Of a stretch of 64,000 nt of DNA, positions 40,242-48,061 are shown piece after piece (position 1 is the stretch's first letter; each line of letters opens with the position of its first letter). The translations under genes and the position numbers were made by a program. This DNA comes from VRUE01 sp963716735 (lineage in GTDB: Bacteria; Actinomycetota; Thermoleophilia; Solirubrobacterales; 70-9): contig OY970321.1 of NCBI GenBank assembly GCA_963716735.1, forward strand, positions 682,001-746,000. Reading direction: 5' to 3'. The notes below the pieces were generated by a model. It saw nothing but the letters and a program-made list of their open reading frames with translations, was not told the DNA's origin and searched no databases.

Positions 40242-40769
40242 TCATTCGACGGGCGGTAGCGTATGCCCAGAGCCACCGACCGCCGGCCGGCCGGGCGCGT
40301 GCAGGTCTACATAATCGAGCGCCGTGATCGAGGGGTCCGCGAGCACCGCTGCGGCGGCCTTCCACTTCGTGGCGGCCTGGGATGCGTCGCCGAAGCGCAG
40401 TTCGATCCCCGAGCGCAGTTTCACGTCCACCCCTGTTTCGCCGTAGTAGCTGCTCTCCAGGTACGGGCGCAGGGCCGCGGGCGCGGCGCCGAGGACGCGA
40501 GCCTGCTGCAGCACCGGGTCCTCGAGCTTGCCCCCTTTAGGCGGCGCCGTAAGCGGCAACGACGGGAGCGACTGCTCTGCTGAGAGCGGCAGCCAGGCGA
40601 GGATCTGGCCGTCCTTGCTCACCGCAACCGCGTCGGAGCCGGTTCCGATCACCGCCGCGGGTTGCAACGACTCGAGTCGGGGCTCGACTGTCGAATCCCG
40701 GACTCCGAACCAGTAGAGGCCGGCGGACACGACAAAGGCCACCCCCAGCCCGATCAGCCAGCGCCTCAA
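40242..40769 (-). CDS. ftsQ: FtsQ/DivIB-like division protein lacking a POTRA domain
   Basis: The 175-residue protein has one N-terminal transmembrane helix (about 4-22, WLIGLGVAFVVSAGLYWFG). Instead of a ~70-residue POTRA domain, the outside begins almost at once with the FtsQ beta-domain pattern: LQPAAVIGTGSDAVAVSKDG (Pro-x-AV, then VskDGqil), LPSLPL, SGIELRFGDASQAATKWKAA and ALDYVDLHAPGRPAV. Typical FtsQ is 250-300 residues. The start is firm: ATG 40769 overlaps the murB stop. Position between murB and ftsZ supports the ftsQ identity. A gene-specific reduction or truncation of POTRA is inferred. Confidence 0.8.
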   Translation of the reverse strand: MRRWLIGLGVAFVVSAGLYWFGVRDSTVEPRLESLQPAAVIGTGSDAVAVSKDGQILAWLPLSAEQSLPSLPLTAPPKGGKLEDPVLQQARVLGAAPAALRPYLESSYYGETGVDVKLRSGIELRFGDASQAATKWKAAAAVLADPSITALDYVDLHAPGRPAVGGSGHTLPPVE

Positions 40770-41680
40770 AGCTCCCAGTCCTCTGGCCAGCGGACCTCGC
40801 CGAGCAGCTGTACCTCCGGCTCCAGCTCGATGTCGAAGCGCTCGTGGACGCGGCGGCGGCCCGCCGCCATCAACTCGAGCACGTCGGCGGTGCTGGCGTC
40901 ACCGGTGTTCTCGACGAAGTTGGCGTGCTTCGGCGAGAAGCGGGCGCCGCCGACCATGAGGCCGCGGCAACCGGCGGCCTCGAGCAACTGCCCGGCCGTG
41001 CGGCCCTCGGCGCGCTCGTCGCCCGGGTTCTTGAAGGTCGAGCCGAAGGTCTTGATGCCGGACGGCTGCGCCTCGTGGCGCCGTTCCCGCATCCCCGCCA
41101 TGGTCGCCTTGATCGCCTCGGGATTACCGGGCTCGAGCCTGAACGACGCTCGGGCAACAACCTCGTCTGAGCCGAGGTTGGAGCTGCGGTAGGCGAATCC
41201 GAGCTGCTCCGGTGATCGACGCCCCAGGCCCGCCCGGGTGCAGACCTCGACCCACTCCAACACCTCGGCGAGCTGGCCGCCGTAAGCGTTGGCGTTCATC
41301 TTCACCGCGCCCCCCACCGTGCCGGGGATGTTGACGCCGAACTCGAGCCCCGCCAGCCCCCAGCCCGCGGCCTTGGTCGCCGCCGAGGGAAGCCGGGCGC
41401 CACCGCCGCAGAGCAGCCGCTCTCCCTCCTGAGTGACGACGGCAAGCTCGCCGTCGAGCTTCAGCGCCAGACCGCGGAAACCCTCGTCGGCGGCGAGCAG
41501 GTTCGAGCCGGAGCCGATGATGCCGAGCTCGAGCCCTTCCTCCCCCGCCCAGACGAGTAGCCCAGTGAGCTGAGCGGCATCGCTTGGCCGCGCGAACCAG
41601 TCGGCCATACCGCCGGTTCTCACCGTGGTCAGGCGGGCGAGCGAGTAGTCCCGCTCGACTCCGGTGGGAGGGTTGCTCAT
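40766..41680 (-). CDS. murB: UDP-N-acetylenolpyruvoylglucosamine reductase
   Basis: The 304-residue FAD enzyme makes UDP-MurNAc. The FAD-binding segment LGIIGSGSNLLAADEGF, the GVNIPGTVGGAVKMNANAYGG block, the catalytic Ser in FGSTFKNPGD and the late Glu in PEVQLLGEV are present; FAYRSSNLG carries the conserved Tyr of type I MurB. It overlaps murC and ftsQ by 4 bp each, so it lies mid-operon. Confidence 0.96.
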   Translation of the reverse strand: MSNPPTGVERDYSLARLTTVRTGGMADWFARPSDAAQLTGLLVWAGEEGLELGIIGSGSNLLAADEGFRGLALKLDGELAVVTQEGERLLCGGGARLPSAATKAAGWGLAGLEFGVNIPGTVGGAVKMNANAYGGQLAEVLEWVEVCTRAGLGRRSPEQLGFAYRSSNLGSDEVVARASFRLEPGNPEAIKATMAGMRERRHEAQPSGIKTFGSTFKNPGDERAEGRTAGQLLEAAGCRGLMVGGARFSPKHANFVENTGDASTADVLELMAAGRRRVHERFDIELEPEVQLLGEVRWPEDWEL

Positions 41681-42936
41681 CCTTCTCCCCCGCCCTCGAC
41701 CAGCGCCTCGCCGAGCTTGAAGACGTCGCCGGCGCCGATCGTGACCAGCACCGACCCGGGCTCGAGCCGCGGGGCCAGCGCCGCCTGCGCCCCCTCAGCC
41801 GTCGGCGTCCAGAAGACCCGCCTCCCGCCCATTCTGTCCGCCGCGGCGCGGGCGACGTCGAGACCGCTGACGCCGGCCAGCTCCCCAACCGGCTGCTCCC
41901 GGGCCGCGTAGACATCGAGCACGGCGAGCTCGTCGGCCAGCGCCAGCGACGCCCCGAACTGATCGGCCAGCACCTTGGTGCGCGAGTAGAGATGCGGCTG
42001 GAAGACGGCGATCAGCCGTGCGGGTGCCATCTCCCGCAGCGCCGTGAGCGCCGCCCGCACCTCGGTCGGGTGGTGGGCGTAGTCGTCGTATATGCGAGCG
42101 CCGGCGCGCTCGCCCTTGAGCTCGAGCCGCCGATGGACGCCGGGGAAGCCGGCGAGCGCGGCGGCCACGGCATCGAGGTCGAAGCCGGCGAGCTCGGCAG
42201 CGGCAAGCGCCGCGCGCGCGTTGAGCACGTTGTGCGCACCCGGAACGGCCAGCGAGAGCCGCGCCGGGCCCGGTGAGTCGGCGTCGAAACGGGCAACCTC
42301 GGCAGCGGCGGCGAAACGGTCGAACGCCGCCCGCAGCTCGGCCATCGACCCCCAGCGCGAGTGGTGGTCCATCTCGATGTTGGTGATCACGGCGATCTCG
42401 GGCGCCAGCTCGAGGAAGCTGGCGTCGCTCTCGTCGGCCTCGGCGACGACCCACTCTCCCTCCCCCCAGCCCGCGTTGGCGACGCTGCCATCCGGTCCCA
42501 AGCCGGGGACCTCACCGCCGATGAAGAAGGCGGGATCGGCGCCGACTTCGCGCAGCGCCCAGACGAGCATCGCGGTCGTCGTCGTCTTGCCGTGGGTGCC
42601 GGCGATCGCGATCAGTCGCTTCTCGGCACAGATCTCGGCAAGCAGCTCACCGCGGTGGCGCACGTCCTGGCCCCTCTCACGGGCGAGCCGCAGCTCCGGG
42701 TTGTCCTCGCCGATCGCGGTCGAGACGACGACATCGGCGCCGTCGGGCAGGTTGGCCGCGTCGTGGCCGACCAGGGGCTCGATGCCCGCCGCGCGCAGCC
42801 GCTCCATATATGAGGAGTCGGCGCGGTCGCTGCCGCTCACGCTCGCGCCAAGCTCCTGGCTGACCAGCGCCAGACCACTCATCCCGGCGCCGCCGATGCC
42901 AACGAAGTGCAACCGCCGCCCCGCCCACCTGCTCAT
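41677..42936 (-). CDS. murC: UDP-N-acetylmuramate-L-alanine ligase
   Basis: The 419-residue Mur ligase adds L-Ala to UDP-MurNAc. The Rossmann-like start RRLHFVGIGGAGMSGLALV, P-loop IAGTHGKTTTTAML, the Glu/His region ITNIEMDHHSRW and DDYAHHPTEVRAAL are typical of MurC. ATG 42936 follows GGGGGG a few nt upstream; a 72-residue in-frame extension would run through a hairpin and the murG end and is rejected. It is a little shorter than most MurC proteins (about 450-490). Confidence 0.95.
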   Translation of the reverse strand: MSRWAGRRLHFVGIGGAGMSGLALVSQELGASVSGSDRADSSYMERLRAAGIEPLVGHDAANLPDGADVVVSTAIGEDNPELRLARERGQDVRHRGELLAEICAEKRLIAIAGTHGKTTTTAMLVWALREVGADPAFFIGGEVPGLGPDGSVANAGWGEGEWVVAEADESDASFLELAPEIAVITNIEMDHHSRWGSMAELRAAFDRFAAAAEVARFDADSPGPARLSLAVPGAHNVLNARAALAAAELAGFDLDAVAAALAGFPGVHRRLELKGERAGARIYDDYAHHPTEVRAALTALREMAPARLIAVFQPHLYSRTKVLADQFGASLALADELAVLDVYAAREQPVGELAGVSGLDVARAAADRMGGRRVFWTPTAEGAQAALAPRLEPGSVLVTIGAGDVFKLGEALVEGGGEG

Positions 42937-42952
42937 CGGACAGACCCCCCGC

Positions 42953-42995
42953 GAGACCGCAAAAACCCTTGTACAAGACGGGTTTTTGCGGTCTC
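42953..42995. repeat. 16-bp inverted repeat between murG and murC
   Basis: GAGACCGCAAAAACCC (42953-42968) and GGGTTTTTGCGGTCTC (42980-42995) are perfectly complementary; the loop contains TTGTACAA, itself a palindrome. It fills most of the 73-bp gap between murG and murC inside the division/cell-wall operon and ends 16 bp before the murC start. It could be a terminator, attenuator or RNA processing site. Confidence 0.75.
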
Positions 42996-43009
42996 GACGC
43001 ACCAACTGC

Positions 43010-44098
43010 TCATCGCGCCGCCTCCAAAACCTCGTCGGCGATCCGACGAGCCGCGTCTGGCTTGGCCAGGGCAGCCGAGGCGGCGGCCATCGCCGCCAAC
43101 CGCTCATCATCATGGAGAAGTCCGCCGAGCTCGCCCACGAGTCGCTCCGCATCGAGCTCGTCGTCGCCGATCACGGTCGCGGCACCGGCCGCCGCCATCC
43201 AGGCGGCGTTGCTCTCCTGGTGGCCGGCGGCTGCAAACGGGTAGGGCACAAGCACCGCCGGCCGCCCGGCGGCGGTCAGCTCGAAGATCGACCCGCCGGC
43301 CCGACCCAACACCAGGTCGCAGGCGGCGAGACAGTCGCCGAGGTCGGGCTCGTAGACAAGCAGCGTGTAGCGATCGCCGTGCGGCGCGGCGGCCAGCCGC
43401 TGCTTCAGCTCGGGAAAGTCGCGCTGACCGGCGAGGTGGATGATGTCGAAGTCACGGCCGTCGCGCTCGGCGAACGCCGCGATTGCGCACTCGTTGATCG
43501 AGCGGGCACCCTGACTGCCGCCCATCACCAGCAGGCAACGCGCCTCGGCGGCGATTCCAAAGCGCTCACGTGCAGCACTGCGATCCGCCCGCAGCACCGC
43601 TTCCGGCACCGGGCGTCCGGTGACCAGGTAGCGCTCTCCTTCGCGTCCGGCGATGGGGAAAGCGAGGCAGACCCGTTGCGCCCGCCCGGCGAGCAGGCGG
43701 TTGGCGAGACCGAGGTGGCTGTCGGCCTCGGTGAGGACAAGTGGGATGCGGCCGAGCACCGCGGCGAGCCCGGCCGGGCCGGCGACGAAACCGCCGCCGC
43801 CCATCACCACGTCCGGGCGACGGCGCCAAAGCACCCGCAGGGCCGTCCAGACAGCGCCCACGGTCTCGACGGCAGCGGCGGCGGCGCGCAGGCGGCTGCC
43901 GCGGTCGATCCCGCGCACCTTGACGAAATCGATCTCGAAGCCGGCTGCCGGCACCAGGTCGGCCTCGATCCGCTCGCGCGTGCCGAGGAAGGAGACCTCG
44001 GCGCCGCTAGCCCGAAGCTCGTCGGCGACCGCCATGGCCGGCACCACGTGACCGGCCGTTCCCCCGGCTGCCACTACCACTCTTACGACTTCTGGCAC
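43010..44098 (-). CDS. murG: UDP-GlcNAc:lipid I N-acetylglucosaminyltransferase MurG
   Basis: The 362-residue GT28 enzyme converts lipid I to lipid II at the inner membrane face. VVVAAGGTAGHVVPAMAVA (8-26) is the donor/acceptor loop 1, VVMGGGGFVAGPAGLAA loop 2, and VMGGSQGARSINE loop 3; FELTAAGRPAVLVPYPFAAAGHQESNA is the UDP-binding helix. ATG 44098 lies inside the ftsW coding region, giving an unusual 92-nt out-of-frame overlap with ftsW. The GGTAGHV motif requires a start near here, so the overlap is real. Confidence 0.95.
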   Translation of the reverse strand: MPEVVRVVVAAGGTAGHVVPAMAVADELRASGAEVSFLGTRERIEADLVPAAGFEIDFVKVRGIDRGSRLRAAAAAVETVGAVWTALRVLWRRRPDVVMGGGGFVAGPAGLAAVLGRIPLVLTEADSHLGLANRLLAGRAQRVCLAFPIAGREGERYLVTGRPVPEAVLRADRSAARERFGIAAEARCLLVMGGSQGARSINECAIAAFAERDGRDFDIIHLAGQRDFPELKQRLAAAPHGDRYTLLVYEPDLGDCLAACDLVLGRAGGSIFELTAAGRPAVLVPYPFAAAGHQESNAAWMAAAGAATVIGDDELDAERLVGELGGLLHDDERLAAMAAASAALAKPDAARRIADEVLEAAR

Positions 44099-45341
44099 TG
44101 CTCGATCGACTCCTTCCGCGCGCGGGTTTGCGCCCGCCTTCGACGAGGCGCAGTTTGCCAGCGCGGGCGGTCCCCCCGCGGGCGACGTTGAGGATCAGCC
44201 CGACGGCGAACAGCGTCGCCATCAGGCTGCTGTTGCCGTAGGACACGAAGGGAAGCGGCACGCCGGTGAGCGGCGCCAGGCCCATCACGGCAAAGAGATT
44301 GATCGTCGCCTGCACGAGGACGAGCGAGGTCAGGCCCGCGACGAGCAGCTTGCCGTAGTTGTCCTTGGCTTTCTTGGCGACCTGCAGGCCGGCGTAGCCG
44401 AAGAGCGAGAAGAGCCCGACGACGCCGAGGATCCCGACCAGGCCCAGCTCCTCGCCGATCACCGCCGAGATCATGTCCGTGTGCGCCTCGGGCAGATAGA
44501 AGGCCTTCTGCACGCCGTTGCCGATCCCGACCCCGAAGAGACCGCCGGAACCGAGCGCGATCTTCGCCTGCGCCGCCTGGAAGCCGGCGCCACCGGCATC
44601 GGCACCGGGGTTGAGAAAGCCGGTCAGACGGGCCATCCGGTAGGGCTCGATCACGGTCATCAGCAGGGCGAAGAAGACGAGGCCGGCGCCGATCAGGGCA
44701 AGGTCGCGGATCCGCGCGCCGGCGGCGACCAGGGTCGCCGCGACGGCAAGGGCGACGACCATTGCCGTGCCCAGATCGGGCTCGGCGACGATCAGGAGCG
44801 TGGCGGCGCCGACCACGAGCAGGAAGGGCATCAGGCCCTGCAGCGTCCGGACCCGTTTCGGCTTGCGCGCCAACAGGTCGGCCGCGTAGAGGATCAGCGC
44901 CACCTTGGCCAGCTCGGAGGGCTGGATCTGAAGGAAGCCCGAGCCGATCCAACGGCTGGAGCCGTTGACGTTGGTGCCGGCGACGAGGACGACGAGCAGG
45001 AGGAAGAGCGAGACGCCGAGGATCGCCGGGGTGAGGCGGCGGACGAGCTGGAGTCCATTGCGCGCGGTCAGGTGCATGACCGCCAACCCGACCGCGCCAA
45101 AGAGCAGCGTGCGCTTGAGGTAGAAGGCGCTGTCGGAAAGGCCGCCGTTGCTGAGGATCCGGGTGGTCGAGCTGGCCGAGAAGACCATCACCGCGCCGAA
45201 TGCGAGCAGGCAGAGGGTCGCGGTGAGCAGCAGGTTGTACTCGGCGGGGAGGCTGGCGGCCCGCCTCTTCTTTTTCGCTTTCCCCTTCTTCTTGGTCTTC
45301 GACGACCCAAACCAGGGCAGGGACAGGGTGCGGGTGCTCAT
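44007..45341 (-). CDS. ftsW: Lipid II polymerase FtsW (SEDS family)
   Basis: The 444-residue SEDS glycosyltransferase has ten helices after a Lys-rich cytoplasmic start (SSKTKKKGKAKKKRR). Signatures are RWIGSGFLQIQPSELAKVAL, VAEPDLGTAMV and EELGLVGILGV with the catalytic Asp in the large loop (PEAHTDMISAVIGEELG), and VSYGNSSLMA. The last ~45 residues, rich in Arg, Ser and Gly, extend over the murG start in another frame. It overlaps murD by 4 bp at its start. Confidence 0.95.
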   Translation of the reverse strand: MSTRTLSLPWFGSSKTKKKGKAKKKRRAASLPAEYNLLLTATLCLLAFGAVMVFSASSTTRILSNGGLSDSAFYLKRTLLFGAVGLAVMHLTARNGLQLVRRLTPAILGVSLFLLLVVLVAGTNVNGSSRWIGSGFLQIQPSELAKVALILYAADLLARKPKRVRTLQGLMPFLLVVGAATLLIVAEPDLGTAMVVALAVAATLVAAGARIRDLALIGAGLVFFALLMTVIEPYRMARLTGFLNPGADAGGAGFQAAQAKIALGSGGLFGVGIGNGVQKAFYLPEAHTDMISAVIGEELGLVGILGVVGLFSLFGYAGLQVAKKAKDNYGKLLVAGLTSLVLVQATINLFAVMGLAPLTGVPLPFVSYGNSSLMATLFAVGLILNVARGGTARAGKLRLVEGGRKPARGRSRSSSARSRKSGSGSRGNGRSRGAGHGGRRRASG

Positions 45342-46705
45342 GCCAGCTCGCCGACGATCTCGCGGAAGCGATCGCCGCGTTGCTCGAAGTTCTCGAAGGC
45401 GTCGAAGCTGGCGCAGGCGGGCGAGAGCAGCACCACCTCGCCGGGGCGTGCCGCGGCCGCGGCACGCCCCACGGCCTCCTCGAGGTCAGCGCAGCGGTGC
45501 AGCTCGATGCCGTCGGCGATGACCGGGGCGAGCTCGGTGGCGAGCCGGTCGGCGGTGGCTCCGGTCAGGTAGCAGGCGGCGGCGCGCTCGCGCAGCGGGT
45601 CGAGCAGCGGCGCGAACGGTTCGTTCTTCTCGCTGCCGCCGAGGATTGCGTGGACGCCGCCCGCGAAGGCGTCGATCCCGACGACCGCGGAGGCGACGTT
45701 GGTCGCCTTGGAGTCGTTGACGAAGCGAACGCCGCCGATCTCGGCGACCTGCTCCAACCGGTGAGGCACGCCGGCAAAGCCGCGCAGGCCCTCGCGGACG
45801 GCATCGCGATCGAGACCCATCGCCAGCGCCGCGCTGGCCGCGGCGAGCGCGTTGGCGACGTTGTGCTCCCCGAAGAGCCCAAGCTCGCTCGTCGCGAGCA
45901 AAGGCTCGCCGTCGTAGAAGATCGTCCCCTCGGCCAACGCCACCTCGCACTTGGGAGCGGCACCGCGGCAGAAGGCGACCCGGCGGGCACAGCCGCCGAG
46001 GTCAGCCCCCGCGAGCGCTGGATCGTCGGCGTTGTAGACCGCGACGTCGTCGTTGCCCTGGTTGGCGAAGATGCGCAGCTTGGCGGCCAGGTAGGAGTCG
46101 AGGTCGGAGTGACGGTCGAGGTGGTCGGGGGCAAGATTGAGGAAGACGGCGCACTCCGGGGCGAAGGCGGTGGTGTCCTCGAGCTGGAAGCTGGAGGCCT
46201 CGCAGACGACGGTTGCGGCTGGGTCTACCGACCCGGCAAGCGAGGAGAGCGGCGTGCCGACGTTGCCGGCAACCGCAACCGGCTCACCCGCCGTCCGGTA
46301 GAGGTGGCCGAGCGTCTCGACCGTAGTCGTCTTGCCGTTGGTCCCGGTAACGGCGAGGAAGCGGTTGGGAATCGCCCGCCAGGCGAGCTCGAGCTCTCCG
46401 ACGACGTCGAGGCCACACTCCAGCGCCGCGGCGATCACCGGCGCCTCCCGGGGCACACCCGGGCTCTTGACGACGGTTCGCGTGCCATCCAGCTGAGCCA
46501 ATCCACTCGTATCCAGGACAACTTCGACACCCTCCCCCGTCAACCCTGCCGCCCCGTCTGGATGTCCGGAATCGACCCCCCGTACCGCCTCACCACGGCC
46601 GGCCAGGAAGCGCGCCGCCGCGCAACCCGAGCGGGCGAGCCCCACGACCAGGAACGGCCCCTCGGGCAGGGACGGGCGAGGCTTGCGCGGCGGCGGGGTG
46701 CTCAT
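45338..46705 (-). CDS. murD: UDP-N-acetylmuramoyl-L-alanine-D-glutamate ligase
   Basis: The 455-residue Mur ligase adds D-Glu. It shows FLVVGLARSGCAAARFLAGRG (UDP-binding), P-loop AVTGTNGKTTTVETL, NLAPDHLDRHSDLDSYL, GEHNVANALAAASAAL and FVNDSKATNVASA (catalytic Lys region and D-Glu site). In this window murD opens the cluster murD-ftsW-murG-murC-murB-ftsQ, followed by ftsZ; mraY, murE, murF and ftsI are not upstream, so the usual dcw cluster is split. Confidence 0.96.
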   Translation of the reverse strand: MSTPPPRKPRPSLPEGPFLVVGLARSGCAAARFLAGRGEAVRGVDSGHPDGAAGLTGEGVEVVLDTSGLAQLDGTRTVVKSPGVPREAPVIAAALECGLDVVGELELAWRAIPNRFLAVTGTNGKTTTVETLGHLYRTAGEPVAVAGNVGTPLSSLAGSVDPAATVVCEASSFQLEDTTAFAPECAVFLNLAPDHLDRHSDLDSYLAAKLRIFANQGNDDVAVYNADDPALAGADLGGCARRVAFCRGAAPKCEVALAEGTIFYDGEPLLATSELGLFGEHNVANALAAASAALAMGLDRDAVREGLRGFAGVPHRLEQVAEIGGVRFVNDSKATNVASAVVGIDAFAGGVHAILGGSEKNEPFAPLLDPLRERAAACYLTGATADRLATELAPVIADGIELHRCADLEEAVGRAAAAARPGEVVLLSPACASFDAFENFEQRGDRFREIVGELA

Positions 46706-46764
46706 CCAACCTATGTTCGCGGCAGGCTCGGCTGCCTCCTGTCGGGGCGGTTGCTCGATGGCTA

Positions 46765-47502
46765 TCAGTAGAGCGCCGTAGCGAGGCGCTTGCGGTACTC
46801 GCGGGCCACCGGATCGGCCGGATCGAGCTCGCTGAGAATGCCGACGATCGCCCGGCGCAGGTTCTCGCGGGTGTCCTCATCGGAATCCTCGATTGCAGCC
46901 AGCAAGGTGTCCAGCCCAGCCTCGCGGTGGCCACGGTCGAGGGTCGCAAAGGCCTCGGTGCCGACGCCCTGCTTCGTCAAACCGACCCGGGAGGCGATCC
47001 CTTCGGCGGCGAAGTCGCCCTCGTGGGGCTCGACCGCCTCGAGTGCCTCGTCCTCCGCCCCACGCTCCAGCCGCGCTCTGGCAAGGGCCACCGCGATATC
47101 GGCGCGGCGCGGCTCGAGTTCGGCCGCCTCGCGCAGCGAGAGCTCGTCGCCCCTGGCCAGCAACTCGTCGGCCCGGGAGGGAATGAGCGAGTCGAACAGC
47201 TCCTCGACTTTCGCTTTGGGCACCGCACCGACGAACTCGCTCGCGACCTTGCCGTCGCGGAACGTCTTCACCGCCGGTATGCCCTGCACGCGGTAGCGCC
47301 CGGCCAGCGCCTGGTTCGCGTCGACGTCGATCTTGGCCAGCACGACCTTGCCGTCGCGCTCCTTCTCCGCCGCCTCCAGCGCCGGGGTCAGCGTCCGGCA
47401 CGGTCCACACCACTCGGCCCAGAAGTCGACCACCACCGGCACCTGCCGGGAGCGCTCGATCACCTCCTGGCCGAAGCTCGCCTCGGTCACGTCGATTGCC
47501 AT
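46765..47502 (-). CDS. Thioredoxin-TPR protein (CnoX/YbbN-like)
   Basis: The 245-residue protein has an N-terminal thioredoxin domain with an intact CGPC (FWAEWCGPCRTLTPAL, Cys32 and Cys35) and cis-Pro (GIPAVKTF), and a C-terminal TPR-like helical part (about 115-245, RADELLARGDELSLREAAEL, then RENLRRAIVGILSELDPADP). This layout matches CnoX/YbbN, a chaperone-holdase that protects proteins from oxidation. Actinobacterial members with intact CxxC may be redox active. It ends 59 bp before murD and is probably transcribed separately. Confidence 0.9.
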   Translation of the reverse strand: MAIDVTEASFGQEVIERSRQVPVVVDFWAEWCGPCRTLTPALEAAEKERDGKVVLAKIDVDANQALAGRYRVQGIPAVKTFRDGKVASEFVGAVPKAKVEELFDSLIPSRADELLARGDELSLREAAELEPRRADIAVALARARLERGAEDEALEAVEPHEGDFAAEGIASRVGLTKQGVGTEAFATLDRGHREAGLDTLLAAIEDSDEDTRENLRRAIVGILSELDPADPVAREYRKRLATALY

Positions 47503-47598
47503 GCCGGGAAGATTAGATTGCGGCGAAATGCGGATGCGGAGAGGGCCGGGGCGGCATACCGTCTCTTCAGGCGGGGAATTCCAACCGGAGGAGGAGAC

Positions 47599-47976
47599 AT
47601 GTCGAACGTCGACATCGCCCGGTCCGCCTACGAGGCTTTCAGTCGCGGCGACCTGGAAGCCCTGAAGGAGATGCTGGCCGAGGACGGCACCTGGCTTACT
47701 TCAGACGAGTTACCGCTCGGGGGGGAATCCCGTGGTCGCGAGGAGGTGATCGGGAACTTCGCCCAGATCCCCAACTACTGGACCTCGTTCAGCGTCGAAC
47801 CCGAAGAGTTCATCGACGGCGGCGAGTGGGTGGTGGTCCGCGGAACGCAGCGGGCTGGCACCGCGGGGGACAGCTTCGAGGCGCCCTTCGCCCACCTGAT
47901 GAAGTTCGCGGACGGCAAGATCGTCCGCGGCGAGTTCTACGCGGACAGCGCCAAGGCGGCCAAAGTACTGGCCTAG
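47599..47976 (+). CDS. SnoaL-like (NTF2-fold) protein
   Basis: The 125-residue cone-shaped alpha/beta barrel protein begins MSNVDIARSAYEAFSRGDLE, with the pattern AYEAFSRGDLEALKEMLAED typical of SnoaL-like proteins; PFAHLMKFADGKIVRGEFY is the last strand pair. Such proteins are ketosteroid-isomerase relatives with diverse or unknown roles. ATG 47599 has an excellent GGAGGAG. It converges with uvrB across a hairpin and is divergent from the thioredoxin-TPR gene, with about 96 bp between them. Confidence 0.85.
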   Translation: MSNVDIARSAYEAFSRGDLEALKEMLAEDGTWLTSDELPLGGESRGREEVIGNFAQIPNYWTSFSVEPEEFIDGGEWVVVRGTQRAGTAGDSFEAPFAHLMKFADGKIVRGEFYADSAKAAKVLA

Positions 47977-47984
47977 ACGGACGA

Positions 47985-48019
47985 CCGGCCGCACGGGTTT
48001 GCGACGCCCGTGTGGCCGG
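47985..48019. terminator. Bidirectional hairpin between SnoaL-like gene and uvrB
   Basis: CCGGCCGCACGGG (47985-47997) pairs with CCCGTGTGGCCGG (48007-48019) with one G-U. It lies in the 85-bp gap between convergent stops. Confidence 0.65.
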
Positions 48020-48061
48020 GGTCCAACTAGGCGCCGGCCCTGCGCTCCTCGATCAGCCGGG

